64,000 bases of DNA from Hymenobacter psychrotolerans DSM 18569 (GCF_900142395.1 NZ_FRAS01000005.1:141770-205769); one strand, 5' to 3'. Numbered from the stretch's first letter, positions 50,444-59,102 are shown. Made by a program: numbers and translations. Notes: generated by a model not told the origin, from the letters alone.

Positions 50444-50445
50444 AT

Positions 50446-50485
50446 TGACAAAGGGCCAATCCCAGATGGGATTGGCCCTTTGTCA
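50446..50485. terminator. Strong terminator
   Basis: Perfect 18-bp arms TGACAAAGGGCCAATCCC and GGGATTGGCCCTTTGTCA with an AGAT loop, between convergent genes. Confidence 0.85.
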
Positions 50486-50505
50486 GGTTCACATGTAGTA
50501 GTGCT

Positions 50506-50952
50506 TTAGCTGTCTACTTGTTCCCGCTCGATAATCTGCGGTGGGGAAGCCGCTGCGCTCTGCGCCATATCGGGCTGCTGCACAATCGGCGGTGTGGCCA
50601 CCGCTTCGCCAAACAGAGGGTTACTCGGCAGCGGCAGCCCGCCATTGCCATTCGGAATCTGGTTGAAAATCACCAACTCTTCGCCCGGTGTGCTTTGGGC
50701 CAGATGGTCGAGCAGCACTTCCTGCCCGCTGTTGGCGTGCAGCGCCTGCGTGAGCAGCGTGTAGGTACTCACATCCACGTTGTAGAGCTGATTCAGTTCG
50801 TTCATCTGCGTAGCCGCGTCTTCGGCGGCTCCGATAGCATCCGCCAGCTTCTGGGTGTAGCGCCGGGCCTTAGCATCGGCGGAGGCCCGTAACCGGATTG
50901 CCCGCTTCATCCGGGTGCGAAATTGTCGTTGGTAGGGGGTGAGAGTTGCCAT
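50506..50952 (-). CDS. Hypothetical protein
   Basis: 148 residues. Basic N terminus (YQRQFRTRMKRAIRLRASADAKARRY), a helical middle (KLADAIGAAEDAATQMNELNQLYNVD) and a Pro/Gln/Ala tail. No family known. It is downstream of and co-oriented with the gene at 51081, separated by 128 bp. Confidence 0.6.
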   Translation of the reverse strand: MATLTPYQRQFRTRMKRAIRLRASADAKARRYTQKLADAIGAAEDAATQMNELNQLYNVDVSTYTLLTQALHANSGQEVLLDHLAQSTPGEELVIFNQIPNGNGGLPLPSNPLFGEAVATPPIVQQPDMAQSAAASPPQIIEREQVDS

Positions 50953-51080
50953 GTTGTAGTAATGAGATGTGAATAGTTAGCAGCGAGCCAAGGGCCGGGA
51001 AAAGTATTGAGTAGCCAATAGAAGCAGCGCACGTTGGGACAATACACGCTACTCCATACCAACTACTCAATACTTTGCAC

Positions 51081-51821
51081 CTAGCCGATAGCCACCACGC
51101 TCAGCGCGTTGTAGGCGTTGGAGTTCAGCGGATAGAACTTGCCGTTCAGCTGCTGGAAAAAGTCCACGCCCACGGCCACAATCAACGACTCATCAGCCGC
51201 GGCGGCGCGTACCAGCTGCAGCGCCTCGGCCGGACGTACCGCGTTGCTCAGCGGCAGTTCCACCGTGCTGGCTTCGGCGCTGGCTACTGCACCCGTCTCG
51301 AAATTGATGCTGCCCACGGCCGCCGTAATGCGGTAGTGGGTAGCACCCTGCGGGGCGGCCACGTCCCGGGAGGGGTTCAGCTCGCCCAAATTCACCGTGT
51401 GCGTGCCCGTAGCACGGTCCAGCGTGGCCTCTACGCCGCCATAGTACGTGCCCGAGAAGGATGAGCCCGCGTTGAAGTCAAAGCCCAGCAGCGCCGGCAG
51501 GTTCTCCGGCAGGATCTGCCGGCCGCCACGGTCGGAATCCTCGTCCAGGTTGAGGATTTCCTTCATCTTCTGGGCCAGACGCGAGACCATTAACCGGTCG
51601 GAAGCCAGCACCACCACGCGACGCAAGGCATCGCGCACCAGCTTACCGGCCTTGGCGGCCGTGCCGAACTCGCTGGCATTTTCCCGCACGCGCTGCATGG
51701 AGGCAGAGGAATTGAATTGGCTCTTGTTCGAGCCCTGTTTTTGGCGCACCGTGCCGTCCTTCGCAAAAACGACGCCGCCCACGGTGCCACTGATTTGGAT
51801 TACGCCGCTCTGACGTGCCAT
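51081..51821 (-). CDS. Conserved Bacteroidota hypothetical protein
   Basis: 246 residues. The start MARQSGVIQISGTVGGVVFAKDGTVRQKQG, then SASMQRVRENASEFGTAAKAGKLVRDALR is a pattern I recognise from many uncharacterised proteins in Bacteroidota mobile regions. The C-terminal half is beta-rich (FSGTYYGGVEATLDRATGTHTVNLGELNPSR) with an Ala-rich end. Function unknown; a structural (tube-like) role is a guess. Confidence 0.72.
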   Translation of the reverse strand: MARQSGVIQISGTVGGVVFAKDGTVRQKQGSNKSQFNSSASMQRVRENASEFGTAAKAGKLVRDALRRVVVLASDRLMVSRLAQKMKEILNLDEDSDRGGRQILPENLPALLGFDFNAGSSFSGTYYGGVEATLDRATGTHTVNLGELNPSRDVAAPQGATHYRITAAVGSINFETGAVASAEASTVELPLSNAVRPAEALQLVRAAAADESLIVAVGVDFFQQLNGKFYPLNSNAYNALSVVAIG

Positions 51822-52098
51822 TGTGGTAGGGGTAAAAGGTGAGAAAAGTATGTGGCTGCTTTCATTACCGACTCCTACCAGGTGCAGCCTCCCAGTAACG
51901 CCGCGTGATTCGTTGTCGAAGCCTTACCACCAGTGAGTTTGATGTTGCTGCAGTGGAAAGCAGTAGAATTTTCAGCTATAATTTCCTCAAATATCACTTA
52001 AATATTTATCAAAGTGTAATATTTAATTTATCAAAGTAGAAATTAATGACAGTGTTTCATCTGATTTAACCTCAATTCATATTCCCCTACCAAGCAAC
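51822..52098. other. Leader region of the conserved gene
   Basis: No gene. In its AT-rich half, TATCAAAGTGTA (52008-52019) and TATCAAAGTAG (52029-52039) are two closely spaced copies of a word that, read on the minus strand, contains TACTTTG-type -7 boxes. The second is identical to the element before the endolysin gene at 42725. Confidence 0.45.
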
Positions 52099-52164
52099 AG
52101 TATAGCTCTGGCATGGCTGGAGTATGGCTTAGGTATGGCTTCAGTATGCCGCAGGTATGAAGTC
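52099..52164. repeat. Six tandem 11-bp repeats near the integrase
   Basis: AGTATAGCTCT, GGCATGGCTGG, AGTATGGCTTA, GGTATGGCTTC, AGTATGCCGCA and GGTATGAAGTC lie end to end (52099-52164), consensus RGTATGGCTTN. The 11-bp period places them on one helix face. They lie 162 bp beyond the integrase stop, so they could be arm-type sites for integrase or an accessory factor. Confidence 0.6.
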
Positions 52165-52277
52165 GAGGCTACGCCCCCAATTGCGCCCCCAGAATTTGCG
52201 GGGGCTTTGCCCGCTGTTTCAGGAGCGCCAGCCCCGCTGATGCTCCCCAAAAGAGTAGCTGCCTGGCCCTTAAAAAC

Positions 52278-52306
52278 AGAACCGGCCCGCCAGGCGGGCC
52301 GGTTCT
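52278..52306. terminator. Integrase terminator
   Basis: Arms AGAACCGGCCCG and CGGGCCGGTTCT with a 5-base loop, 19 bp after the integrase stop; A tract on one side for minus-strand transcripts as T. Confidence 0.8.
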
Positions 52307-52325
52307 ACATCATAGAAAGGCGCAT

Positions 52326-53609
52326 TTAAGCCGCCGGCTCCACCACGCAAACCGTGCTGGATACTTCCACCTCGTTGCTGCTCTGTCCTTCCCAGATCTG
52401 CTGCATCACCTGGTGCTGGAAGTCTTCCACAATCTTGGCGTAGATCATCGTAGTCTGAATTTTGGCGTGCCCCAGTACCTTCTGCAGCACCGCCACCGGC
52501 ATTCCGCGCAGCAGGCTCTGCGTCGCAAACGTGTGCCGCGCCGTGTGCATTGTCACCAGCTTCCACTTGGCCACCAGCGACTTTACCAGCTCACTGTTCT
52601 CAAACTCCACCGTTTCCACTTGCCCCGTAAAGCCCGCAAACTGCGCAATACGCTTCAAATTGCGGTTCATCACCTGATTTGCCGTGGCCGGCAACAGCTT
52701 GACCCGGGTGCCGGCGTATTTGTCCAGCAATGCCGCCGCCGGGGCAGTCAGGTATACGCTCAGGGCCGTTCGCGTTTTAGTCTGCGTAAGCCGCAGCACC
52801 CGCTTACCGCGCCATTCGTGCACGTTGGCCGTCGTCAGTGCCCGCATGTCGGAGTAGCGTAGCCCTGTATAACAGCAAAATAGAAAGGCGTCCCGCGTGG
52901 CCACCAGCGAGGAAGGGAGCATTGCATTTTCCAGCTTCGCCAGGTCAGCCGCCGTCAGGCAGAGCTTGTCCACGTCCACCCATTCCGCCCTAATTGCCTT
53001 CAACTCAATACCCACCTTCAATCCCCGCTCGTCCCGCGCATACCGCAGGAAGGCTTTCAGCCGGCGCATGATCTTGGCTACTGTGTTCGGAGCTAACTTC
53101 AGCTTGAGCCGGAGGTAGGCCAGCAGCAAGTCGTGAACGGCCACCGTGTACTCATCCAGCGTGAGAAGCTTGGGACGGGTCTTCTCAAATGCTTCCAGGT
53201 GCTTTTTCACCGTCCGCACCACGACCAGCGTTTGCGCCCGGTAGCCCCGCGCTTCCAGTGCGTCAGTATATTCCGTGTAAATCGGTAGCATCGTTACCGG
53301 CTCCGGGGCGGGCTCAGCCGGCAGGAGCGAGGCCTTCAACAGCTCCGGAGTCACGCTCTTACCATCCGTGAGCAGCTTCCGGTAAGTTGACTGCAGGCGC
53401 TCCGTAATAGAATCAAGATAGTCGTTGGCATCCTGGTACCCACTGAGCGAACGGCGGAACCGCTCCTTTTCCGGGTTCCATTCAGAAGGCAGGCACTTCT
53501 CCCGCGTGGCGAAGCGGGGCCGTTGCCCCTCGTAGTAAGCGCGCAGGTAAACAGTGCAGCGGCCCGCAGCGTCGGGCCGGTCGGTACGGAGTTCAAACCG
53601 AAACGTCAT
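52326..53609 (-). CDS. Tyrosine recombinase/integrase
   Basis: 427 residues from the ATG at 53609 (MTFRFELRTDRPD), a start typical of Bacteroidota integrases with an arm-binding N-terminal domain; upstream codons to 53693 lack family features. Core-binding domain about 105-215. Catalytic residues: Arg251 (TGLRYSD), Lys278, His355 and Arg358 (HTARHTF), His381 (LGHAK) and Tyr390 (TTMIYAKI), so the enzyme looks active. It lies 149 bp inside the right tRNA-Asp boundary and should catalyse integration into the tRNA 3' end. Confidence 0.95.
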   Translation of the reverse strand: MTFRFELRTDRPDAAGRCTVYLRAYYEGQRPRFATREKCLPSEWNPEKERFRRSLSGYQDANDYLDSITERLQSTYRKLLTDGKSVTPELLKASLLPAEPAPEPVTMLPIYTEYTDALEARGYRAQTLVVVRTVKKHLEAFEKTRPKLLTLDEYTVAVHDLLLAYLRLKLKLAPNTVAKIMRRLKAFLRYARDERGLKVGIELKAIRAEWVDVDKLCLTAADLAKLENAMLPSSLVATRDAFLFCCYTGLRYSDMRALTTANVHEWRGKRVLRLTQTKTRTALSVYLTAPAAALLDKYAGTRVKLLPATANQVMNRNLKRIAQFAGFTGQVETVEFENSELVKSLVAKWKLVTMHTARHTFATQSLLRGMPVAVLQKVLGHAKIQTTMIYAKIVEDFQHQVMQQIWEGQSSNEVEVSSTVCVVEPAA

Positions 53610-53694
53610 GGGAGATGGGGGTGTATGTGGGGGTGCGTTTGGGGGCGCATTTCCGCATATACAGGGTCCAAATCCGGAGCCGTCCCAAAGCAAA

Positions 53695-53742
53695 AATCCC
53701 CTAAAACCGCTTCTGTTACCAGATTTGCGACTCTAGGGGATT
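53695..53742. terminator. Hairpin between integrase and tRNA-Asp
   Basis: Arms AATCCCCTA and TAGGGGATT, 9 bp, with a 30-base loop, placed just downstream of the right tRNA on its strand. It is probably the element-supplied end of the tRNA transcript; the long loop lowers confidence. Confidence 0.45.
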
Positions 53743-53757
53743 CTTTGCAACAAATAG

Positions 53758-53772
53758 TTGCGGTCCGGACGG
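53758..53772. repeat. attR core
   Basis: TTGCGGTCCGGACGG, identical to 7541-7555. It forms the 3' end of the intact right tRNA-Asp, so integration restores the gene. Confidence 0.75.
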
Positions 53773-53834
53773 GACTCGAACCCGCGACCTCCGCCGTGAC
53801 AGGGCGGCATTCTAACCAACTGAACTACCGAACC
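53761..53834 (-). tRNA. tRNA-Asp (anticodon GTC), right copy
   Basis: 74 nt, identical in every base to 7029-7102; anticodon GTC at 53800-53798, no encoded CCA. Its 5' part and promoter belong to the chromosome next to accA, while its 3' end was probably supplied by the island. Confidence 0.96.
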
Positions 53835-53865
53835 ATTCCTTCGCTGCCAGGGCGTTGAAGTGGTG

Positions 53866-53896
53866 CAAAAGTAGAGGGCCGGGATGGAGTACACAA
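53866..53896 (-). promoter_or_regulatory. Promoter of right tRNA-Asp
   Basis: Minus strand TTG (53896-53894), 20 bp, TACTTTTG (53873-53866). It fits the Bacteroidota consensus and lies 32 bp upstream of the tRNA. Confidence 0.55.
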
Positions 53897-54019
53897 CACC
53901 TACCCCCAAAAAAGATGCGGAAATAGCCGTATTCTGATTGTTGTGGGCTGTTTATCAGGGAGAAAATTTTTTCAAAAAATCGGCTGGGGTAGGCGGCGCG
54001 CGGTCTGCACGGCTTCGCT

Positions 54020-54027
54020 TACCTTTG
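54020..54027 (+). promoter_or_regulatory. -7 box upstream of accA
   Basis: TACCTTTG matches TAnnTTTG exactly, 43 bp before the chosen accA start. No clear -33 element is visible. Confidence 0.45.
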
Positions 54028-54070
54028 CTTTCTTCTCTCACTCCGCCAACACACCCACTCTGCCGTGGCA

Positions 54071-55018
54071 ATGCTCCTCGATTTTGAACAACCTATTGCC
54101 GCTCTCGAAGGCAAGCTCCGTGAAATGCAGCAACTGGCCCTCGACAGCCAGGTTGATGTTTCGGAAGCTGTAGCGGCCCTTGAAGCGAAAATCAAGACCC
54201 TCAAAAAGGAAACCTACGCCAACCTAACCCGTTGGCAGCGCGTGCAGCTTTCCCGCCACCCCGACCGGCCCTATACCCTCGACTACATTGAGGGCATGAC
54301 CGACAAGTTTATTGAGCTGCATGGCGACCGGACCGTGGCCGACGACCAAGCTATGGTGGGCGGCTTTGCCGAGCTGGATGGCCGCTCCGTGATGTTTATC
54401 GGGCAGCAGAAGGGGCGCAACACCAAGCAGCGCCAGCTTCGCCGCTTTGGCATGCCCAACCCCGAAGGCTACCGCAAGGCCCTGCGCCTGATGAAGCTGG
54501 CCGAGAAATTCGGTAAACCTATTGTCACGCTGATTGATACGCCCGGCGCGTTTCCGGGCCTGGAAGCCGAAGAGCGGGGCCAGGGCGAGGCCATTGCCCG
54601 CAACCTGAAGGAAATGTTCCTGCTGAAAGTGCCGGTTATCTGCATCATCATCGGGGAGGGGGCTTCGGGCGGGGCCCTGGGCATTGCCATCGGCGACCGG
54701 GTGCTGATGCTGGAAAACACCTGGTACTCTGTTATTTCGCCGGAGTCGTGCAGCAGCATCCTGTGGCGCTCCTGGGACTATAAGGAGCAGGCTGCGGAAG
54801 CCCTCAAGCTCACGGCCACCGACATGCTGGGCAACAAGCTCGTGGACGGCATCGTGAAGGAACCCCTGGGCGGTGCCCATACGGATGCGGCCACCATGAT
54901 TAAAACGCTGAAAAAGACCATCCTCAAAACCCTGGACGAGCTGGAAGCCCTGCCGCAGGAGGAGCGCATCAGCCAGCGCATCGACAAGTTCTCGGCCATG
55001 GGCGTAGTGCTGGAATAG
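54071..55018 (+). CDS. accA: Acetyl-CoA carboxylase carboxyltransferase subunit alpha
   Basis: 315 residues from ATG at 54071 ([16 protein letters not shown]); a GTG two codons earlier is possible. Family landmarks: [68 protein letters not shown] and [14 protein letters not shown]. It moves the carboxyl group from biotin to acetyl-CoA to give malonyl-CoA for fatty-acid synthesis, together with AccD. Chromosomal housekeeping gene that marks the right edge of the island. Confidence 0.96.
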   Translation: MLLDFEQPIAALEGKLREMQQLALDSQVDVSEAVAALEAKIKTLKKETYANLTRWQRVQLSRHPDRPYTLDYIEGMTDKFIELHGDRTVADDQAMVGGFAELDGRSVMFIGQQKGRNTKQRQLRRFGMPNPEGYRKALRLMKLAEKFGKPIVTLIDTPGAFPGLEAEERGQGEAIARNLKEMFLLKVPVICIIIGEGASGGALGIAIGDRVLMLENTWYSVISPESCSSILWRSWDYKEQAAEALKLTATDMLGNKLVDGIVKEPLGGAHTDAATMIKTLKKTILKTLDELEALPQEERISQRIDKFSAMGVVLE

Positions 55019-55041
55019 AGCTAACTAGCCGAAAAATAGTC

Positions 55042-55143
55042 TGTCATCCTGAGCGGAGCGAAGGACCTTACCACTGCAGCGCTACTCGTTCGTACACGGG
55101 GCGTTCGGGCATGAGAAGGTTTTTCGCTCTGCTCAGGATGACA
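55042..55143. repeat. Dispersed inverted repeat (REP-like)
   Basis: 21-bp arms TGTCATCCTGAGCGGAGCGA(A) at 55042 and its near complement ending in CTCAGGATGACA at 55143, followed by a T7 run. The intervening 60 bp are unrelated. The CATCCTGAGCG wording is typical of small repeats scattered in related genomes; here it may also terminate accA. Confidence 0.65.
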
Positions 55144-55184
55144 TTTTTTTATTCCTTTACGGCCCAAACCCAACCCACCTGCTC

Positions 55185-56033
55185 ATGCACGTTCATACCC
55201 TCGATACTGGTTTGTTTAAGCTCGATGGCGGCGCCATGTTTGGCGTGGTGCCCAAAAGCATGTGGCAGAAGCTGAACCCACCCGATGCCAACAACATGTG
55301 CACCTGGGCCATGCGCTGCCTGCTGATTGAGGACGGCAACCGGCTGGTACTCGTTGATAATGGTATCGGCGACAAGCAGGACGAGAAATTTCGGGGGCAC
55401 TTCTACCTGCACGGCGACGACTCGCTGGAAAAGTCGCTGCGGCAGCGGGGCTTCACGTCGTCGGATATTACGGACGTGTTCCTGACTCACCTACACTTCG
55501 ACCACTGCGGCGGCTCGGTAGTGCGCACTGCCGCCGACAAGCTGGAGCTGGCTTTCCCGAATGCCACCTACTGGAGCAACCAAAGCCACTGGGACTGGGC
55601 CGTAACCCCGAATCCGCGCGAAAAGGCCAGCTTTCTGAAGGAAAACATCCTGCCGATTCAGGAAAGCGGCCACCTGCAGTTTGTGAGCCCGGCGGCCGGC
55701 ACGCCGGAGGCATTGCCGATGTTCCGTGACATCATTTTCGCCGATGGCCACACCGAGAAGATGATGGTGCCGCTGCTCGACTACAAAGGCCGCACGCTGG
55801 CATTCATGGCCGATTTGCTGCCCAGTGCCGCGCACATTCCGCTGCCCTACGTTATGGCCTACGACATGCGCCCGCTGCAGACGCTGACTGAAAAGGAGCA
55901 GGTGTTGCGCCGCGCCGCCGACGAAAACTGGGTGCTGGTGCTGGAGCACGATGCTGCCTACGAGTGCTGCACCGTGCAGCACACTGAAAAGGGCGTACGG
56001 CTGGCCGAAACCTTCCGGTTGTCAGAGCTTTAA
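55185..56033 (+). CDS. MBL-fold metallo-hydrolase
   Basis: 282 residues. Zinc motif THLHFDHCGG (about 104-113), an early VDNGIGDK and later DGHTEKMMV and EHDA, as in lactonase-like members of the metallo-beta-lactamase fold. No signal peptide, so cytoplasmic. The substrate is not evident; lactone or thioester hydrolysis are the usual activities. Stands between accA and the patatin gene, all in one direction. Confidence 0.9.
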   Translation: MHVHTLDTGLFKLDGGAMFGVVPKSMWQKLNPPDANNMCTWAMRCLLIEDGNRLVLVDNGIGDKQDEKFRGHFYLHGDDSLEKSLRQRGFTSSDITDVFLTHLHFDHCGGSVVRTAADKLELAFPNATYWSNQSHWDWAVTPNPREKASFLKENILPIQESGHLQFVSPAAGTPEALPMFRDIIFADGHTEKMMVPLLDYKGRTLAFMADLLPSAAHIPLPYVMAYDMRPLQTLTEKEQVLRRAADENWVLVLEHDAAYECCTVQHTEKGVRLAETFRLSEL

Positions 56034-56077
56034 CACCAGCCGGTGGCTGATTGGCGGATTGCTACGTTTACGCGCCT

Positions 56078-56887
56078 ATGCCGGACTCCTCACCTTCGCT
56101 TCCACCCACTACGACACCAGTAAAAGGCCTGGCGCTGGCCCTCTCGGGAGGTGGGGCGCGGGGCATTGCGCACCTGGGTGTGCTGGCCGCACTGGATGAG
56201 CTCCAGTTGCCCATTGCGCATCTTGCCGGCGTCTCGTCGGGGGCCATTGCGGGGGCGTTTTATGCGGCAGGTTTTGCGCCCCGTGAGATTCTGCGGCTGT
56301 TCATGGGTGTCCGCATCACCCGGCTCACGCGCATGGCCTTCAGCCGCTACGGCCTGCTCGATCTGAGGGCAGTGCAGCAGCTGTTTGCCCAGCACCTCGG
56401 GGCCGACTGCACCTTCGCCGACCTGAAAACACCGCTTACGCTGGTGGCCACTGACCTCGCGGAGGGTGCTTCGGTGTATTTCTCCGAAGGACCTCTGATT
56501 CAGCCGCTGCTGGCTTCGTCGGCGGTGCCGGTGCTGTACCGGCCGGTGGAGTATCAGGGCCGGCAGCTAGTAGATGGCGGCCTGCTCAACAACCTGCCCG
56601 TGGATGCGCTGTTGGGCCGGGGCCGCCCGGTGGTGGCCGTCAACTGCATTCCTACCAACCGGTCGGGGCGGGTTGCGGGCTTCCGGAGTCTGGTGGAGCG
56701 CACGCTCAATCTGATAATCGGGGCCAACAGTATGCTTAGCAAGCTGCAGTGCGACCTGCTGCTGGAACCCGAGGAGCTGCGGGCCTACCGTCCGCTGGAC
56801 TACCGGCGCGGGCAGGAGCTGTTCGATATTGGCTATCGGCACACCCTGGCGCAGGCCGCTGAGCTGACGGCCCTGGCAGCGGCCTGA
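56078..56887 (+). CDS. Patatin-like phospholipase
   Basis: 269 residues from the ATG at 56078; the frame is open 27 bp upstream from a TTG. All patatin elements are present: oxyanion loop SGGGARGIAHLGVL (about 23-36), nucleophile elbow GVSSGAIAG (Ser about 53) and DGGLLNNLP with the catalytic Asp (about 168). It releases fatty acids from lipids. No transmembrane segment. Confidence 0.92.
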   Translation: MPDSSPSLPPTTTPVKGLALALSGGGARGIAHLGVLAALDELQLPIAHLAGVSSGAIAGAFYAAGFAPREILRLFMGVRITRLTRMAFSRYGLLDLRAVQQLFAQHLGADCTFADLKTPLTLVATDLAEGASVYFSEGPLIQPLLASSAVPVLYRPVEYQGRQLVDGGLLNNLPVDALLGRGRPVVAVNCIPTNRSGRVAGFRSLVERTLNLIIGANSMLSKLQCDLLLEPEELRAYRPLDYRRGQELFDIGYRHTLAQAAELTALAAA

Positions 56888-57013
56888 AGCCGGGCGGGCG
56901 TTGTGGTAGCAGTTCCTACGCGGTGCTGGGCGCCTTTTGCGGCTTCACGCACTTATTTTCCTAGTTTTGACATCTGGCAACGCCCACTCACCCCGTTGCT
57001 GTTCACTTTCTGC

Positions 57014-57586
57014 ATGGCTTCCCGCAAGACTTCTACTTTCTGGTATTTCGTTTCCAAAGCAATTTTTGCCGTAGCCGGCTGGCGGCTCGGGCCCCAGGTG
57101 CCGCCCGAAATCCGGAAGAGCATGATGATTGCCGCGCCGCACACCAGCAACTGGGACTTCATTTTTGCCCGCGCCGCGTTTTTCCTCATGGACGAAGACG
57201 TGAAGCTGACCATCAAAAAGGAGTGGACCACCATTCCGGTGCTGGGCGCGCTGGTACGCTCCCTGGGCGGGCTGGCCGTAGACCGCAGCAAAAACAACAG
57301 CCTCGTGGATGCCATGGTGCAGCTGTTTAAGGAGCGCGACGAGCTGGTGATTCTCATCACGCCGGAAGGCACCCGCAACTACCAGCCCAAGTGGCGCAAA
57401 GGCTTTTATCACGCTGCCCTGGGCGCGGGAGTTCCTATTCTGCTTGGCTACCTCGACTACCAAAAGAAGGAAGCCGGCGTGGGCCCCGCGTTCTGGCCCA
57501 CCGGCGACTACGAGAAGGATCTGGAGGAAATCAAGGCCTTCTACCGCACCAAGCAGGGCCGCTTCCCCGAAAAAGGCGTACGTTAG
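57014..57586 (+). CDS. Lysophospholipid acyltransferase-like (PlsC-type) protein
   Basis: 190 residues from ATG 57014. PlsC-type motifs are slightly modified: APHTSNWDF (H-x5-D type, about 40-48), then GLAVDRSKNNSLVD and ITPEGTRNYQPKWRKGFYHAA (about 118-138). The group acylates lipid precursors. Neighbouring patatin and MBL genes make a small lipid-related cluster. The frame runs 111 bp upstream but without family sequence. Confidence 0.88.
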   Translation: MASRKTSTFWYFVSKAIFAVAGWRLGPQVPPEIRKSMMIAAPHTSNWDFIFARAAFFLMDEDVKLTIKKEWTTIPVLGALVRSLGGLAVDRSKNNSLVDAMVQLFKERDELVILITPEGTRNYQPKWRKGFYHAALGAGVPILLGYLDYQKKEAGVGPAFWPTGDYEKDLEEIKAFYRTKQGRFPEKGVR

Positions 57587-57658
57587 GATTATCAGGGCTG
57601 GTACTACATCCGCAGCACTGGTTCGGTCTTCGTCTCCCATCAGCTCACTACTCACGCC

Positions 57659-58213
57659 ATGGAAAAGATACAAACGCTGCTCTGGATACTGCTCGGGCTG
57701 GGCGTGTTCATCTGGCGTATGGTGCAGAAAGCCAGGGCCACTACGCAGCAGGAACGGCAGGAGCGGCGCTACTCCCGCCCCGACCCGGAGGGCCGGCCCC
57801 GCCCGGTAGCGCCCGGCCTGCCAGCCACGTCCTTCGAGGAGCTGCTCCGGCAGATGCAGGCCCAAAACCGCACGGACGCCCCCAAAACCGCCGAAACCAC
57901 CACGCCGGCGGGCCGCCCGCTGCCCCGCGAAGCTGCTCCGCCCGCCCGTAGCCTGGAGGAGCGCCCTAAGCCGGTAGCCAAATCACTGGAAACCACCCCA
58001 CAGGCGCGCAGCCTGGAAGTGCCGCTGCATGAAGCGCGCCGGGCCGCCGACCTGTCGCGGGCCAGTACCCGCCCCGCCACCAACGACTACTGGGCCCGGC
58101 AGCAGGCCCACAGCAAAGAGCCGGCCCGCTCCGTCGTAACTGACCAGCTCCGGCGCCCCGCCGACCTGCGTGCGGCTTTCATTCTGAGCGAGATTCTCAA
58201 GCCCAAATTTTAG
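57659..58213 (+). CDS. Membrane-anchored low-complexity protein
   Basis: 184 residues. N-terminal membrane helix (LLWILLGLGVFIWRMV, about 7-22), then a Pro/Ala/Arg-rich disordered stretch and a short conserved-looking C-terminal LRRPADLRAAFILSEILKPKF. The tail resembles that of other Bacteroidota hypothetical proteins. Function unknown. Confidence 0.75.
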   Translation: MEKIQTLLWILLGLGVFIWRMVQKARATTQQERQERRYSRPDPEGRPRPVAPGLPATSFEELLRQMQAQNRTDAPKTAETTTPAGRPLPREAAPPARSLEERPKPVAKSLETTPQARSLEVPLHEARRAADLSRASTRPATNDYWARQQAHSKEPARSVVTDQLRRPADLRAAFILSEILKPKF

Positions 58214-58227
58214 CGCCACGAGTGTGC

Positions 58228-58291
58228 GCAACTGCATCACACAAAAAAGCCCATCCCGAGCCGGATGGGCTTTTTTGTGTGATGCAGCTGC
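58228..58291. terminator. Very long hairpin terminator
   Basis: A 25-bp perfect stem, CTGCATCACACAAAAAAGCC paired with GGCTTTTTTGTGTGATGCAG plus the inner CATCC/GGATG, with T6 inside the arm; it separates convergent genes. Confidence 0.85.
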
Positions 58292-58298
58292 GCATATG

Positions 58299-58964
58299 CT
58301 AGTCCTGGGTAAGGGCGTAGCTGACCAGGTTGGCACCCATTTTTAGTGCCGCCTCGTGCATGGCGGGCGTGTCTTCGGGGTAGGTGCCCAGGTCTTCCCA
58401 GCCGTTGCCCAGGTCGCACTCATAGCTGTAGAAACACACTAGGCGGCCTTTGTAGAGCAGGCCGAAGCCTTGCGGGCGCTTACCGTCGTGCTCGTGCACT
58501 TTGGGCAGTCCCCGCGGAAACTGATACTTCTGGTGGTAGATAGGATGCGAGAACGGCAGCTCCACGAACTCCAGCTCAGGAAACACTTTCTTCATCTCGG
58601 GCCGGATGAACCGGTCCAGACCATAGTTGTCGTCGATGTGCAGGAAACCGCCGCCCGTGAGGTAGCGGCGCAGGTTGCGGGCCTCGGTTTCCGTAAACGA
58701 CACGTTGCCGTGGCCCGTCATGTGCACAAACGGGTAGGTCAGCAGCTCCGGCGAGTCCAGCTCCACGGTGGCTTCATCGGGGGCAATGTTGGTGCGCAGC
58801 GTCTGGTTGCAGAAGCGGATGAGGTTGGGCAGACTGGTTTTGTTGGCGTACCAGTCGCCGCCGCCGCCGTAGTGCAGCTTGGCAATGCGGAAGCTGGGCG
58901 CAACGGGTGCGGCGGCCGTCAGCGACACGAGCAGGAAAAACGTCAGAATCAGGTGTTTGAGCAT
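58299..58964 (-). CDS. DUF4159 domain protein, exported
   Basis: 221 residues. Signal peptide (ILTFFLLVSLTAAAPVAP), then the DUF4159 pattern: IAKLHYGGGGDWYANKTSLPNL, YPFVHMTGHGNVSFTETEARNLRRYLTGGGFLHIDDNYG and FVELPFSHPIYH, ending in a Tyr/Cys-rich segment. The family has a class I glutamine-amidotransferase-like fold without an assigned reaction; GGGFLHIDD is its hallmark. Periplasmic or surface location expected. Confidence 0.9.
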   Translation of the reverse strand: MLKHLILTFFLLVSLTAAAPVAPSFRIAKLHYGGGGDWYANKTSLPNLIRFCNQTLRTNIAPDEATVELDSPELLTYPFVHMTGHGNVSFTETEARNLRRYLTGGGFLHIDDNYGLDRFIRPEMKKVFPELEFVELPFSHPIYHQKYQFPRGLPKVHEHDGKRPQGFGLLYKGRLVCFYSYECDLGNGWEDLGTYPEDTPAMHEAALKMGANLVSYALTQD

Positions 58965-59102
58965 AAGGTGGGCAGGGCAGTGGGTGCTAGAGCAGCGCTT
59001 GGAGTACAGGACAAATACTGCTAGCTTCAGGCAGCCGGCACAAGTGAATTTTAGGACCTCACTATTTTGAGAGGTTGCGTACTCAACGTATTTAGGTCTG
59101 TT

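Larger units (their letters stand above)
7541..53772. mobile_element. Integrated island in tRNA-Asp, phage-satellite-like, with defence cargo
   Basis: The ends are a 15-bp repeat TTGCGGTCCGGACGG (7541-7555 and 53758-53772) from the 3' end of tRNA-Asp. The right copy is part of a complete tRNA gene and the left copy is a truncated remnant. A tyrosine integrase reads away from the right end at 53609. The left end has a LexA-like repressor with a divergent early operon, HTH genes and a replication module. The middle carries at least five defence-type loci, and the right part holds an M15 endolysin-like gene and a RecE-like exonuclease. I find no virion, packaging or conjugation genes. Confidence 0.85.
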
